Assembly (NCBI GenBank): GCA_040221475.1
Contig: JAVKEJ010000032.1
Coordinates: 806,001-870,000 of the forward strand
Direction of reading: 5' to 3'
Source of the DNA: WLXB01 sp040221475
GTDB lineage: Bacteria; Pseudomonadota; Alphaproteobacteria; Rhodospirillales; Rhodospirillaceae
Length of the DNA stretch: 64,000 nucleotides
Below the pieces are notes generated by a model. It had not been told where the DNA came from. It searched no databases and saw nothing but the letters and a program-made list of their open reading frames with translations. The translations under genes were made by a program, and so were the position numbers. Shown here in pieces: positions 51,056-60,315 of this stretch. The number at the start of each line of letters is the position of its first letter. Position 1 is the first letter of the stretch.

Positions 51056-51901
51056 TTAAACGGGGATGGTTCCAGCAACCGTGGTGCGATGCATATGGCG
51101 CGTTGTGCCCTCTGGGTAAGGTGTCGCATGATGCATGACACACCGATTATCCCACAGCACAAGATCATGTGGTTTCCAATTATGCCGGTAGACCACTGCG
51201 TTATCCGTGGCATAACCAAACAAAGTATCGAGCAGGGTCTGACTTTCCCGCTCCGGTACATTCATCACGGCTTCTGTAAAGCCGGGATTAACGTAAAGCG
51301 CTTTGCGGCCGGTCTCTGGGTGAGTCCGCACAACAGGATGGACGGCGCCCGTTAATTGCGCTTTTTGTTCCTCTGTTAACGGTTTGCGCGTGCTGCCTTC
51401 CGTGGATTGAATTTGAACATAATTAAAACGATGCCGCGCCTTCAAATGCGCTATCTGCGTTTTGAGAGTCTTCGGAATATTCTCATACGCCAAGTACTGA
51501 CTGGCAAACAATGTGTCACCTCCTTCGGGCGGGACTTCTAAGCCATACAGCAAAGACCCCATCGGCGGCGTGTCATCATAGCTGACATCCGTATGCCAGT
51601 AGCGCCCTGCATCTTCGATGCCGACGGGTTGGCCCTCGGCATCCTTCTTGTTGGAAACGACCAACACCGTTGGATAGCCGGGCAAGAGGTACTGGGTGAG
51701 AATGTGGCCTTTGAGATCGCCCCAGCGCCTAGAAAATGCGATGTGCTGCTCTGGGGTTAGGTTTTGATCGCGAAAGACCAAAACGGAATGATTTAGAAAC
51801 GCCTGCTGAATGGCATTGAAATCAGCGTCGTCAAGATCGCCGCCACAATTTAGGCCAACGACTTCGGCACCACAAACATCTGAAAGAGGAGCTATACGCA
51901 T
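51056..51901 (-). CDS. TauD/TfdA family Fe(II)/2-oxoglutarate dioxygenase
   Basis: A 281-residue dioxygenase. The iron facial triad is H103 and D105 (WHTDVSY) with a distal His at about 257 (DNRCVMHHA). The 2-oxoglutarate-binding Arg is likely R272 (HRTTVAG). TauD relatives attack taurine, alkylsulfates, 2,4-D and similar substrates; the substrate here is unknown. It starts three bases after the ABC permease gene and is the last gene of that operon, suggesting it processes the imported compound. Confidence 0.92.
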   Translation of the reverse strand: MRIAPLSDVCGAEVVGLNCGGDLDDADFNAIQQAFLNHSVLVFRDQNLTPEQHIAFSRRWGDLKGHILTQYLLPGYPTVLVVSNKKDAEGQPVGIEDAGRYWHTDVSYDDTPPMGSLLYGLEVPPEGGDTLFASQYLAYENIPKTLKTQIAHLKARHRFNYVQIQSTEGSTRKPLTEEQKAQLTGAVHPVVRTHPETGRKALYVNPGFTEAVMNVPERESQTLLDTLFGYATDNAVVYRHNWKPHDLVLWDNRCVMHHATPYPEGTTRHMHRTTVAGTIPV

Positions 51902-51904
51902 CGT

Positions 51905-52828
51905 TTATCTTAACCGCGGATTGAGGGCATCGCGCAACCAGTCGCCAAGTAAGTTAACGGACAAGGCCAGCACCACCAGTGTCAACGAGGGAAACAGCGT
52001 AATCCACCATTCGCCGGAAAACAAAAAGTCATTGCCGATGCGAATGAGCGTCCCAAGAGACGGCGTGGTGGGCGGCATGCCAACACCCAGAAAACTGAGC
52101 GTGGCTTCAGCGATGATCGCCAGAGCCAGACCAAGAGTCGCAAGGACAAGCACAGACGTCATGACATTGGGCAACACATGACCAAACACAATGGCCGGGC
52201 TTGAGGCGCCAATTAATTTGGCTTGGGTGACATAGCCCGATTGCTTTTGCACCAGAGTGGCTGACCGCACCACACGCGCATATTGCGGCCAGTCTGCAAT
52301 GCCGATGGCGAAAATCAAAACATATAGCGCGATTTCATCATGGCGTTCAGGCGAGAGCAGCGCCCGGGATAAGCCATCAACCATCAACGCAATCAGCAAC
52401 GCGGGAATAGTGAGCTGCACATCTGCCAAGCGCATGAGCAACGTTTCAACCCAACCCCCGGCATACCCCGCGATCAAACCCACCGTCACGCCAAGCGTGG
52501 CCGCAAAAGCGACAGCCGCCAGACCCACAGTCAACGAGATGCGACTACCGTACAAAATGGCGGAGAATAAATCGCGGCCCTGATCATCCGTGCCTAGCAA
52601 AAACGCAGGGGCGCCGGACGCCGTCCACGCGGGAGGGAGGAAGGCGTTCATCAAATTCAGATTGATGGGGTCGAACGGGTTTTGTGGGGCTAAGAGAGGT
52701 GCGCAGACCGCTGCGACGACAAACATGATCAACAGACCGGACGTTGCGAGCGCGACTGGACTGCGCCAAAAGCTATACCAAACAGCCTCTGTTGGCGCTG
52801 GACTATTTTGAGATGTGGTTTCCGTCAT
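51905..52828 (-). CDS. ABC transporter permease, DppC/OppC type
   Basis: A 307-residue inner membrane permease with about six helices. The N-terminal FWRSPVALATSGLLIMFVVA, a FLLGTDDQGRDLFSAILYGS motif, and the EAA-type loop (QSGYVTQAKLIGASSPAIVF) are typical of the peptide/nickel permease C subunit. It overlaps the DppB-like gene by four bases. Confidence 0.93.
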   Translation of the reverse strand: MTETTSQNSPAPTEAVWYSFWRSPVALATSGLLIMFVVAAVCAPLLAPQNPFDPINLNLMNAFLPPAWTASGAPAFLLGTDDQGRDLFSAILYGSRISLTVGLAAVAFAATLGVTVGLIAGYAGGWVETLLMRLADVQLTIPALLIALMVDGLSRALLSPERHDEIALYVLIFAIGIADWPQYARVVRSATLVQKQSGYVTQAKLIGASSPAIVFGHVLPNVMTSVLVLATLGLALAIIAEATLSFLGVGMPPTTPSLGTLIRIGNDFLFSGEWWITLFPSLTLVVLALSVNLLGDWLRDALNPRLR

Positions 52829-53805
52829 GACGCGTCATCCGCGCGACTGCGCAAGCGCGGGTCTATGGCCGCATACAACACATCGACCGCAAGATTTATG
52901 ACCACAAACACCAACGCCACCATAATCAGATAGGCGGCCATGATGGGAATATCGGCAAAGGCAACCGCTTGAATGAACAACAAACCTAGGCCCGGCCACT
53001 GGAATACGGTTTCGGTGACAATGGAAAACGCAATCAGTTCGCCCAGTTTCAGGCCAATAACGGTAATGACCGGGAGCAGCGTATTTTTGAACGCATAGAC
53101 ATAATGAATACGGGTGCTGGGAATGCCCATGGCTCGGGCGGTGCGAATGTAATCCGTGCCAAGCACCTCACTCATCTCGGCCCGCACCAAACGCTGGATA
53201 AACGTCATCTGAAACAGGCCAAGCGTGACCGCAGGCAAGATCAGCGCCTTAAGACCCCCGATGGTCAACACCCCCGTCGACCAGCCGCCAATCATCGTCG
53301 TCTCGCCACGGCCAAAAGACGGCAACCACCCCAGGGATACCGAGAACAAATAAATCAGCCCAATGCCAATGACAAAAGTGGGCAAAGACACCCCAACCAA
53401 AGACACAGAGAGCACCACACGGCTGATGATCCCCTCGCGATGAATCGCGGTGTAGACACCGAGAGGGATACCAAGCAACAGGGAGAATAACGCAGAGGCC
53501 AATACAAGCTCGACCGTCGCCGGCAAACGCTCGGCAATGAGATCTGACACCGGCCGCTGCATGCGATAGGAGATGCCAAATTCTCCGGTGAGCGCATTGC
53601 CGACGAATCTTACAAACTGCACCGGGGCGGGATCATTCAAGCCCAGGCGATCACGCAACGCCTGACGGTCTTGAAAAGAGGCTTCCTGACCAACCAGATT
53701 GTTGACCGGATCGCCCACGTAGTTGAACAGAATAAAAGCTGCGGCCGCGACCAAGATCATCACCAGCGCAGCTTGACCGGCACGTCGAAAGAGAAAGGCT
53801 GTCAT
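52825..53805 (-). CDS. ABC transporter permease, DppB/OppB type
   Basis: A 326-residue permease with about six helices. The N-terminal FLFRRAGQAALVMILVAAAA, RDRLGLNDPAPVQF and GEFGISYRMQRPV, and the EAA loop (YIRTARAMGIPSTRIHYVYA) identify the B-type subunit. It follows the substrate-binding-protein gene by about 70 bases and pairs with the DppC-like permease. Confidence 0.93.
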   Translation of the reverse strand: MTAFLFRRAGQAALVMILVAAAAFILFNYVGDPVNNLVGQEASFQDRQALRDRLGLNDPAPVQFVRFVGNALTGEFGISYRMQRPVSDLIAERLPATVELVLASALFSLLLGIPLGVYTAIHREGIISRVVLSVSLVGVSLPTFVIGIGLIYLFSVSLGWLPSFGRGETTMIGGWSTGVLTIGGLKALILPAVTLGLFQMTFIQRLVRAEMSEVLGTDYIRTARAMGIPSTRIHYVYAFKNTLLPVITVIGLKLGELIAFSIVTETVFQWPGLGLLFIQAVAFADIPIMAAYLIMVALVFVVINLAVDVLYAAIDPRLRSRADDAS

Positions 53806-53873
53806 AGCCCGTTTGTGCCATGCCCGCGCTTCAAGTCAAGCTGCGGAAGATGTCTGGATTTGACCTCAAGCGC

Positions 53874-55439
53874 TTACGGCGCGATCCGGGCCAGCCGGAA
53901 CTGCGGTTGATTGTCGGGCTGGATGGGCAAACTGAGACGGTTTTTCATGGCCCAAGCCAAGCCCTGATGATGCAATGGAATGTAAACTTCAGCCGCCTTC
54001 ACCCTCAGCCAGGCTTCGTTGATCATGGCATCGCGTTTGGGCAAATCGGTTTCGGTGGCAATCGCATCGATCATCGCAAAGAGTTCGGGGTCGTTTAGTC
54101 CCGTGCGATTCCAAACCCGGTCTGGCATGGCGAGAAAATCTAGATGGTAGTGACTGTCCATGGTGCCGGAGCCCCACCCAAGCAAATAAAAATCTGTCTC
54201 GTTATTCTGGATTTTGGGGAAATGCAGCGTCTTGGACTTGGCATCTAATCGCACACGCACACCGATGCGCGCCAGCATCCCCACCACCGCCTGACAAATG
54301 GCTTCGTCATTCATGTACCGGTCATTAGTGCAATCGAGCGTTACGGAAAACCCATCAGCATATCCGGCCTCGGCCAACAAAGCGCGGGCGCGGTCTGGGT
54401 CAAGCGGCGGAAGTGCATCGATTTCAGCCGTATAACCGCCGATTCCGGGCGAGAGCAACATACCCGCCGGCTCCGCCATGCCGCGCATAATGCGCTGGAC
54501 GATGGCTTGGCGGTCTATGGCCATATTCATGGCTTGGCGAACGCGGATATCGGCAAAGGGGTTTTTGCCTTTTACGTTTGATGACCTGAGTTCTGCGCGC
54601 CCCGTATCAAGCCCCATAAAAATAGCGCGCACTTCGGCGGTTGATTGCACAGATAAGCCAGGCGTGCGCCGCATACGGGCAAGATCTTGCACCGGCGTAT
54701 CAAGCACAAAATCAAGCTCGCCAGACAACAGCGCCGCAACGCGGGTGGCGGCGTTTGAGATCGGCGTAAAAATGATGCGGTCAATGTTGTGCGGGTTGAG
54801 CTCTGACAAACCCCACCAGTTTGGATTTCGCACCAACACCGTGCGCACATCCGGTTCACGCAACTCAAGCACAAACGGTCCAGTGCCATTGGCGTGACGC
54901 ACGGCATACGTTTCCTGTCCGGACGCTGTATCTTGGGGTTCCGTCACTTCGTTGTCTTCGGCCCAACTGCGCGACATGATGAAAATGTCGGTGATTTGTT
55001 GTGGCAAAATCGGATTGGGGCCATCGGTCTTGATCTGAACCGTGTAAGGATCAATGGCCACCGCTTCGCGTACAGTGCCGATGATATCTTTCATATCCGA
55101 TGTGGGCTTCAAGGCGCGCTCAAAGGTGAACACCACATCATCGGCCGTGAAAGACTGGCCCTCGTGAAACATCACACCTTGCCGGAGTTTAAACTCCCAA
55201 ACTGTGCGATCTTCCATCAAACGCCAGGACAGGGCCAGCGCTGGCGTGAGAGCCATGGTTTCCGCACGATTGACCAGGGGCTCATAAATTTGCTGCGCCG
55301 TGGCCAGCGTCATGCCTTCGTTCTGCGCATGCGGATCAAGCGTGATGGCATCGCCTTGCGCCGCCCACCGCACAACATTTTCAGCCACGGCAGGCTGTGC
55401 AGCAAATAAAAGAATGAATGCAAAAATGATATGACGCAT
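53874..55439 (-). CDS. Periplasmic substrate-binding protein, family 5 (DppA/OppA type)
   Basis: A 521-residue exported binding protein. The start at 55439 gives a clean signal peptide (MRHIIFAFILLFAAQPAVA); an upstream in-frame ATG would spoil it. Family features include TLDPHAQNEGMTLATAQQIY, WEFKLRQGVMFHEG and FTADDVVFTFERA. The ligand is unknown; family members bind peptides, nickel, glutathione and opines. First gene of the operon with two permeases and TauD. No ATPase gene is present. Confidence 0.93.
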   Translation of the reverse strand: MRHIIFAFILLFAAQPAVAENVVRWAAQGDAITLDPHAQNEGMTLATAQQIYEPLVNRAETMALTPALALSWRLMEDRTVWEFKLRQGVMFHEGQSFTADDVVFTFERALKPTSDMKDIIGTVREAVAIDPYTVQIKTDGPNPILPQQITDIFIMSRSWAEDNEVTEPQDTASGQETYAVRHANGTGPFVLELREPDVRTVLVRNPNWWGLSELNPHNIDRIIFTPISNAATRVAALLSGELDFVLDTPVQDLARMRRTPGLSVQSTAEVRAIFMGLDTGRAELRSSNVKGKNPFADIRVRQAMNMAIDRQAIVQRIMRGMAEPAGMLLSPGIGGYTAEIDALPPLDPDRARALLAEAGYADGFSVTLDCTNDRYMNDEAICQAVVGMLARIGVRVRLDAKSKTLHFPKIQNNETDFYLLGWGSGTMDSHYHLDFLAMPDRVWNRTGLNDPELFAMIDAIATETDLPKRDAMINEAWLRVKAAEVYIPLHHQGLAWAMKNRLSLPIQPDNQPQFRLARIAP

Positions 55440-55576
55440 GAGAATCCCTATTGGCGACAAAGAGCACATATCAGGTGTCGGATAGCACACTCAATCTGTC
55501 AACACAGGCAATCTGTCAACAGACGCACACAGGCGAAAAGTAAAATGCGCGGCGCACTATGCAGCCTGTTAGCCGA

Positions 55577-56620
55577 TTACAATTGCTCAAAAAACTCAAG
55601 GCGTGCGCCATTGGGAGCTTTAACCGCCATCATCTTCACCGGACCATAAGGGGGCAAGGTGAGCGCCGTGATCGGGGCATGAATCGGGTATCCCTGCTTT
55701 AAAACCCGCTGCGCCAATGCCTCAATATCTGAAACGGGAATCCGTGTGGTCAGCATTCCAAGATTCGGCGGGTCCGCACGATCACTGAAGTCATACCCAG
55801 TGAGGCCCTCCATCTTTAAAATCTGCAACGATCCATTGCGATCCGTATCGCTATTGGCAAACGCCGCAAAACGCAGAGGTAACGTGCTGGCAAGATTGAG
55901 CGGGATCCCCGCTGGATTGTGTCCCGGCGGAGGGGTGGTAGATGTCGCGCTGAGACGGGTTTTCCAACCTAGCACATCGATGAAGAATTTTTCGTTGGCG
56001 TCATAATCAGACACTATGAGCGCTGTGTTGAACGGCCAACTCATGCCGCTTTCTGACCCGGCGGCGGCTTTATCGTACGGTGGGGCATTGCGCTGCATCA
56101 GCACCAAGGCTTCACCATCCGGGCCACGCATGATCGACTCTGTAATATCAAACGCCTGCAGGGTGTAATGGACTGGGTCTGTATACCCTTGCCAGCCGCG
56201 GGCCCGGAGTTGATCAAACACTTCATCAACATTGCTGACGTAGACATATAAATCAAAGTAGCCGCCATGATCCCACGGCATGCTGGACGAACGAATTTGC
56301 ACCTGTGGCACGCCATAGATTTTAACCAAGCGGACAAAGCCACGATTGCCTGGGCCTTTGCGCAAGACCACTTCGTGTATGGGTGTCTCTGATGGCAGAC
56401 CCCAGAACGCAGCGTGGCCCGGAGAAACTGGACCATCACACAGCACTTCAAACCCACCTACGGATTGCCAGGTTTCATTGGCGACATCGAGATCGCTAAC
56501 ACTGATGACGACCTCTTGAAAACCGGTGACTCCCTCAGAAGAGACGTCATCGACGGTGCAGGCGGCATGGACAGAAGACGGCGCGAAGACTAGGCAGGTC
56601 AGAAGTAAGAGCCGTTTCAT
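55577..56620 (-). CDS. Exported two-domain VOC (glyoxalase-fold) protein
   Basis: A 347-residue protein with a signal peptide (MKRLLLLTCLVFAPSSVHA) at the ATG 56620, preceded by AGGAAT. Two vicinal-oxygen-chelate-like modules follow, each with paired beta-alpha-beta-beta-beta patterns: the first starts FQEVVISVSDLDVANETWQS, the second FNTALIVSDYDANEKFFIDV. VOC proteins include glyoxalases, ring-cleaving dioxygenases and resistance proteins, mostly cytoplasmic, so export is unusual. Metal ligands are not certain. It lies about 140 bases upstream of the binding-protein gene on the same strand, so it may belong to that operon. Confidence 0.8.
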   Translation of the reverse strand: MKRLLLLTCLVFAPSSVHAACTVDDVSSEGVTGFQEVVISVSDLDVANETWQSVGGFEVLCDGPVSPGHAAFWGLPSETPIHEVVLRKGPGNRGFVRLVKIYGVPQVQIRSSSMPWDHGGYFDLYVYVSNVDEVFDQLRARGWQGYTDPVHYTLQAFDITESIMRGPDGEALVLMQRNAPPYDKAAAGSESGMSWPFNTALIVSDYDANEKFFIDVLGWKTRLSATSTTPPPGHNPAGIPLNLASTLPLRFAAFANSDTDRNGSLQILKMEGLTGYDFSDRADPPNLGMLTTRIPVSDIEALAQRVLKQGYPIHAPITALTLPPYGPVKMMAVKAPNGARLEFFEQL

Positions 56621-56749
56621 ATGTATTCCTAATCTTGCCTCAGTTTTACCAAAACTAATCTGCATCTTTTAAGGCGTTGTAAACGTTGGAATCGTAGTAA
56701 ACTGGGACTTGGGTAGGCTGGAGAAATGACGATCAATAAAGGATAAACT

Positions 56750-59029
56750 ATGGTCCCCCGTCAAACAGCCGCAATTCTAGGGTTTTTGGCCCTTTTTTTG
56801 CCCATTCTGGGCTTTGCACAAGAGCCCCTTTCCGAGATTAGAGCGCGAATCGCCGCACGTGGCGAGGCAACCGTGCTGGTCACCATGGTGGTTGAAGAGG
56901 CCCCAGCCATTGGTGCAACAGTGCTGTCCGGCAGATCTGATGAGCCAGGCCGGGTGGTCACCCCACGGGACCGGCTGGACCGCGTTCGCGAGTCCATTGC
57001 GACGGCTAGACATGACCTACAGGGCAGCCTGGCGGCGCGTGGTATCGCCATGCAGCGCACCTACAGCAATTTGCCCTTCTTCGTAACGACCGTAGACGAA
57101 ACCGGATTGGAGCGATTGCTGCGCGAACCGGGCATTGAAAGTATTACCCTGAACCGCGCCCGCAAAGTGAACCGCGACATTGCGTCAAAAGTCTATGTGT
57201 CTGATGAAGACGCAGCGGCTTTAAGAACGCCAAACAGCTTAGCAACATCCGAGCAAATCGCGACGGAGCGCGCCCAACGCAATGTTGTCGCCGCGTCTGG
57301 CGCTGCAGATGGACCAGGATTGGCTGCAACACCCTCTTTGGACACATCGGTCACTTACATCAACGCCGATCAACTGTGGGCCCAGGGCATTACAGGCAGC
57401 GGGCAAGCAATTGCCATTCTGGACGATGGTATTGACGCCAACCATGACATGTTCGCCGGCAAGATTATCGCGGAAGCGTGTTTTTCCGACACCTTTGACA
57501 GCGCTGATGAGTCTCTCTGCGCGAACGGCTTGAACAGTCAGATCGGTTTTGGCTCAGCCCGCCTATGCCCAATTGGCACAACCGTTTGCGAACATGGCAC
57601 GCATGTGGCCGGCATCGCCGCCGGCAATGATCAAACTGGGTCCGTCAGGCGGCGCGGCGTCGCATATAACGCCAATCTCATACCGATCCAGGTGTTCACG
57701 ACGGTGAACGACACGGATGCCTGTGACGGCGAGGACTCCTGCGAACTGTCTTATGACTCTGCGACGGTAGCCGCACTGAATCATATTATTGATCTGTCAG
57801 GCACCATAGCTATTGCCGCCGCCAATATGAGTTTGGGCGCAGAGCTAACTGATACGGCGTGTGACAGCAATGTGCATAAAACAGCAATTGATACCCTGCG
57901 CAGCCTTGGCATTTTAACCGCTATCGCAGCCGGGAACGCAGAAGCTGTTGGTTCCGTTGAAAATCCGGGCTGCATTTCCACAGCACTGACTGTGAGCTCG
58001 GTGATTGTCAGTGCGCCAGACGCTTCTGTAAACCAAGCGCCGATGGTTGATGTGTTAGCCCCCGGCGTGGCAATTGTCTCGGCGACGCCAAACAATACGT
58101 ATTCGTCATTTACCGGAACCTCCATGGCGACTCCGCATGCCGCTGGGGCTATCGCCCTATTAAAGTCAGCCAAGCCCACAGCGACAGCAGATGAGATTGA
58201 AACAGCCTTAAAAAGCACGGGCGTTTCTAAAAGCTTATCGACGTGGACATGGACAACACCGCTTATTGATGTTGCTGCAGCCCGCACAGCCTTGGACGGC
58301 GGCAGTTCCAGTAGCGCTGCGGTGTCAGGCAGGGTTGTCTCTGGTGTTTTTGCAAGCACGCGCACCAAAGCGCAAAGCAACATCCGGTTTTACAACACCA
58401 ACGTGACGGCAGGCACAGTCACTGTAGATGTGGTGGATGATCTGACTGGCGATGTTGCTGGCACCTACACGCGGAATATTCCGGGCGGTGCCTCCCTGCA
58501 AGTGAGTATGGAAACCATTGAAAACAATGCCACACCACAGATCACACCTTTAGAGGGCAACACACAAAGCTATTCTTTGCATGTCAGCGCCACTTTTGTT
58601 GGCTATGTGCAACACGTACTATGGAACCCATCAGGCGCGTCATTGACCAATCTTTCCGGATGCGGCAATGGCTTGGCAGACTCCGTGCGCGACATCGGCA
58701 ATGTGCACACATCTCTCATTTCGGGTTATCCCAGCTATGTTCAGGTTTACAACGCGGGCAGCACGTCGGCGGCGCCAACATTTACGGTAACAGATGCACG
58801 GGATGGGTCATCCTTGGGAAACTTCACGCTGAGCAGCGAAATTGCGCCAAACACAACCGCTTATGTGTATGTGAGCGACCTGGTGGAGTTTTTCGGCGGC
58901 ACACCAGACAGTGGCCAGTTCCACCTGAACCTGGAACTCTTGGCGAACTTTCAGGGCTTCGCGCAGCATATTGTTGACAATGAGGGCGGCGGCGTTCTGA
59001 CCAATATGACCGCAAAGTGTGATTTGTAG
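56750..59029 (+). CDS. Secreted subtilisin-like serine protease (S8) with duplicated C-terminal domain
   Basis: A 759-residue protein with a signal peptide (GFLALFLPILGFAQ), a propeptide-like region (about 30-140), and an S8 catalytic domain. The triad is D225 (ILDDGID), H282 (HGTHVAG) and S458 (GTSMATPHAAG), with oxyanion N396 (AAGNAE). After about residue 540 come two similar modules, about 543-638 and 662-757, each opening with a YNT/YNA strand, containing GYVQH or GFAQH, and ending LTN plus a Cys. Cysteines in the catalytic domain suggest disulfides. It converges to one base from the next gene. Substrates unknown. Confidence 0.9.
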   Translation: MVPRQTAAILGFLALFLPILGFAQEPLSEIRARIAARGEATVLVTMVVEEAPAIGATVLSGRSDEPGRVVTPRDRLDRVRESIATARHDLQGSLAARGIAMQRTYSNLPFFVTTVDETGLERLLREPGIESITLNRARKVNRDIASKVYVSDEDAAALRTPNSLATSEQIATERAQRNVVAASGAADGPGLAATPSLDTSVTYINADQLWAQGITGSGQAIAILDDGIDANHDMFAGKIIAEACFSDTFDSADESLCANGLNSQIGFGSARLCPIGTTVCEHGTHVAGIAAGNDQTGSVRRRGVAYNANLIPIQVFTTVNDTDACDGEDSCELSYDSATVAALNHIIDLSGTIAIAAANMSLGAELTDTACDSNVHKTAIDTLRSLGILTAIAAGNAEAVGSVENPGCISTALTVSSVIVSAPDASVNQAPMVDVLAPGVAIVSATPNNTYSSFTGTSMATPHAAGAIALLKSAKPTATADEIETALKSTGVSKSLSTWTWTTPLIDVAAARTALDGGSSSSAAVSGRVVSGVFASTRTKAQSNIRFYNTNVTAGTVTVDVVDDLTGDVAGTYTRNIPGGASLQVSMETIENNATPQITPLEGNTQSYSLHVSATFVGYVQHVLWNPSGASLTNLSGCGNGLADSVRDIGNVHTSLISGYPSYVQVYNAGSTSAAPTFTVTDARDGSSLGNFTLSSEIAPNTTAYVYVSDLVEFFGGTPDSGQFHLNLELLANFQGFAQHIVDNEGGGVLTNMTAKCDL

Positions 59030-59030
59030 A

Positions 59031-60290
59031 TTAAGCTTCGTAGTTTCGTTTAATGTGATTGTTTAGGTCACTTTCGACCTTGAGAACAGCACTGCGACAC
59101 CACCCGCTTACAAATTCATTCGTCAAATAGTCATAGTTATATTTGGTAACATCATGCAGCGTTTCGCAAAGCTTTTTTAGCTGCTGATGCGACAGAGTCG
59201 TTAGCCTCTGTATTTCCGCAGTCACAGACTTAAAGCGCAGCGCAGGATCGGTAATTTGATCGTATGACTCATCAATATAGGGGGCGAAGGTCTTGAACCC
59301 CATGTCTCTCACGCGCTCAAGTGAAAATGGGTTTCCCACGATGATAAACGGGTGGTTTCCCAATATCGGTTTGAGAACTTTTTCCGTCACACGGTCTATA
59401 GAGCCGTTCGTAAAGTCACTCTCTGCGACGATGGTAAAGTAACTGTCGCGATAGAGAGGCAGAGCAAACCCGTCAGTCAATGCACGCTGATCGTCATGCT
59501 TAATATCAACAATAAGCGGAGCTGCCGTCTTCAAGTATGTTATTTCATCAGAGAGCGCCGGATACATATTTCGCAAAACATCTGTTTCAAACCTGATCGT
59601 AAACGGCTTTCCCTGCAAGTTCCCGTTTTGAGTAAAACCCCCAAAAGATACATACCCGTCATCTATTACGCCCGCCTGGAGCAGTGAGGAAAGTAATAAA
59701 ATTCTATGTAAACGCGGCCGACTGTTCAAACACACGTACTTTTTCTGTCGTGTAACACTTTGTTCGCCTTCAAAGCTCTTATTATAGTTCAAAGCTACAC
59801 GAGCAATTTGAGGTATCCAGTATTGCGCGCATAAGACTTGAATTTTTTCAGCAATACGGTGCTGCGCGGCCCAACTAATGTAGTCGCTTGCGAATCTTCT
59901 ATTTTGGGTGAGGAAAGTTGCGACAGTAGGAGACACATCAAATTGAATAAACATTTCATGGAAACGTTCGGCATATAGAGGTTCGAACGCCCAACCTTCT
60001 TTTGAGCCATCAATCACAAGCTGGCAATTTCGATTCCTCAATGCTTCTAATATTGTGCTCGGCAGCCCCGAAAGATCACATCTGTCATTTGGCAGTGATA
60101 GGGACCGGCTGAAGTCTTGAAAGGGACATGATAGAACCAGCCAGGAGCCTGGGATTATGGGATCCTTAGAGCTGACGCTTTGTACAGTGGTCATTGCCTG
60201 TTTATAGTGCAAAAATTCTTTGACAATGCCCAATGGTTCATTGTCATCCATCAACAGAAGACTAATAGTATCTAGACCTAAAATAGGCAT
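59031..60290 (-). CDS. Uncharacterised 419-residue protein, possible sugar-transferase-like
   Basis: I do not recognise a named family. The C-terminal part contains VTEKVLKPILGNHPFIIVGN followed by GFKTFAPYIDESYD, a pattern I associate with uncharacterised glycosyltransferase-like proteins of phages and polysaccharide loci, reminiscent of GT10-type nucleotide-sugar sites. No signal peptide or membrane helix is evident. The start is uncertain: ATGs at 60290 and 60251 are possible, and the former leaves only 25 bases to the divergent glycosyltransferase gene. By eye the region looks more AT-rich than its neighbours, suggesting horizontal acquisition. Confidence 0.6.
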   Translation of the reverse strand: MPILGLDTISLLLMDDNEPLGIVKEFLHYKQAMTTVQSVSSKDPIIPGSWLVLSCPFQDFSRSLSLPNDRCDLSGLPSTILEALRNRNCQLVIDGSKEGWAFEPLYAERFHEMFIQFDVSPTVATFLTQNRRFASDYISWAAQHRIAEKIQVLCAQYWIPQIARVALNYNKSFEGEQSVTRQKKYVCLNSRPRLHRILLLSSLLQAGVIDDGYVSFGGFTQNGNLQGKPFTIRFETDVLRNMYPALSDEITYLKTAAPLIVDIKHDDQRALTDGFALPLYRDSYFTIVAESDFTNGSIDRVTEKVLKPILGNHPFIIVGNPFSLERVRDMGFKTFAPYIDESYDQITDPALRFKSVTAEIQRLTTLSHQQLKKLCETLHDVTKYNYDYLTNEFVSGWCRSAVLKVESDLNNHIKRNYEA

Positions 60291-60315
60291 TTACATCAAA
60301 ACTTTATCAATTTTT

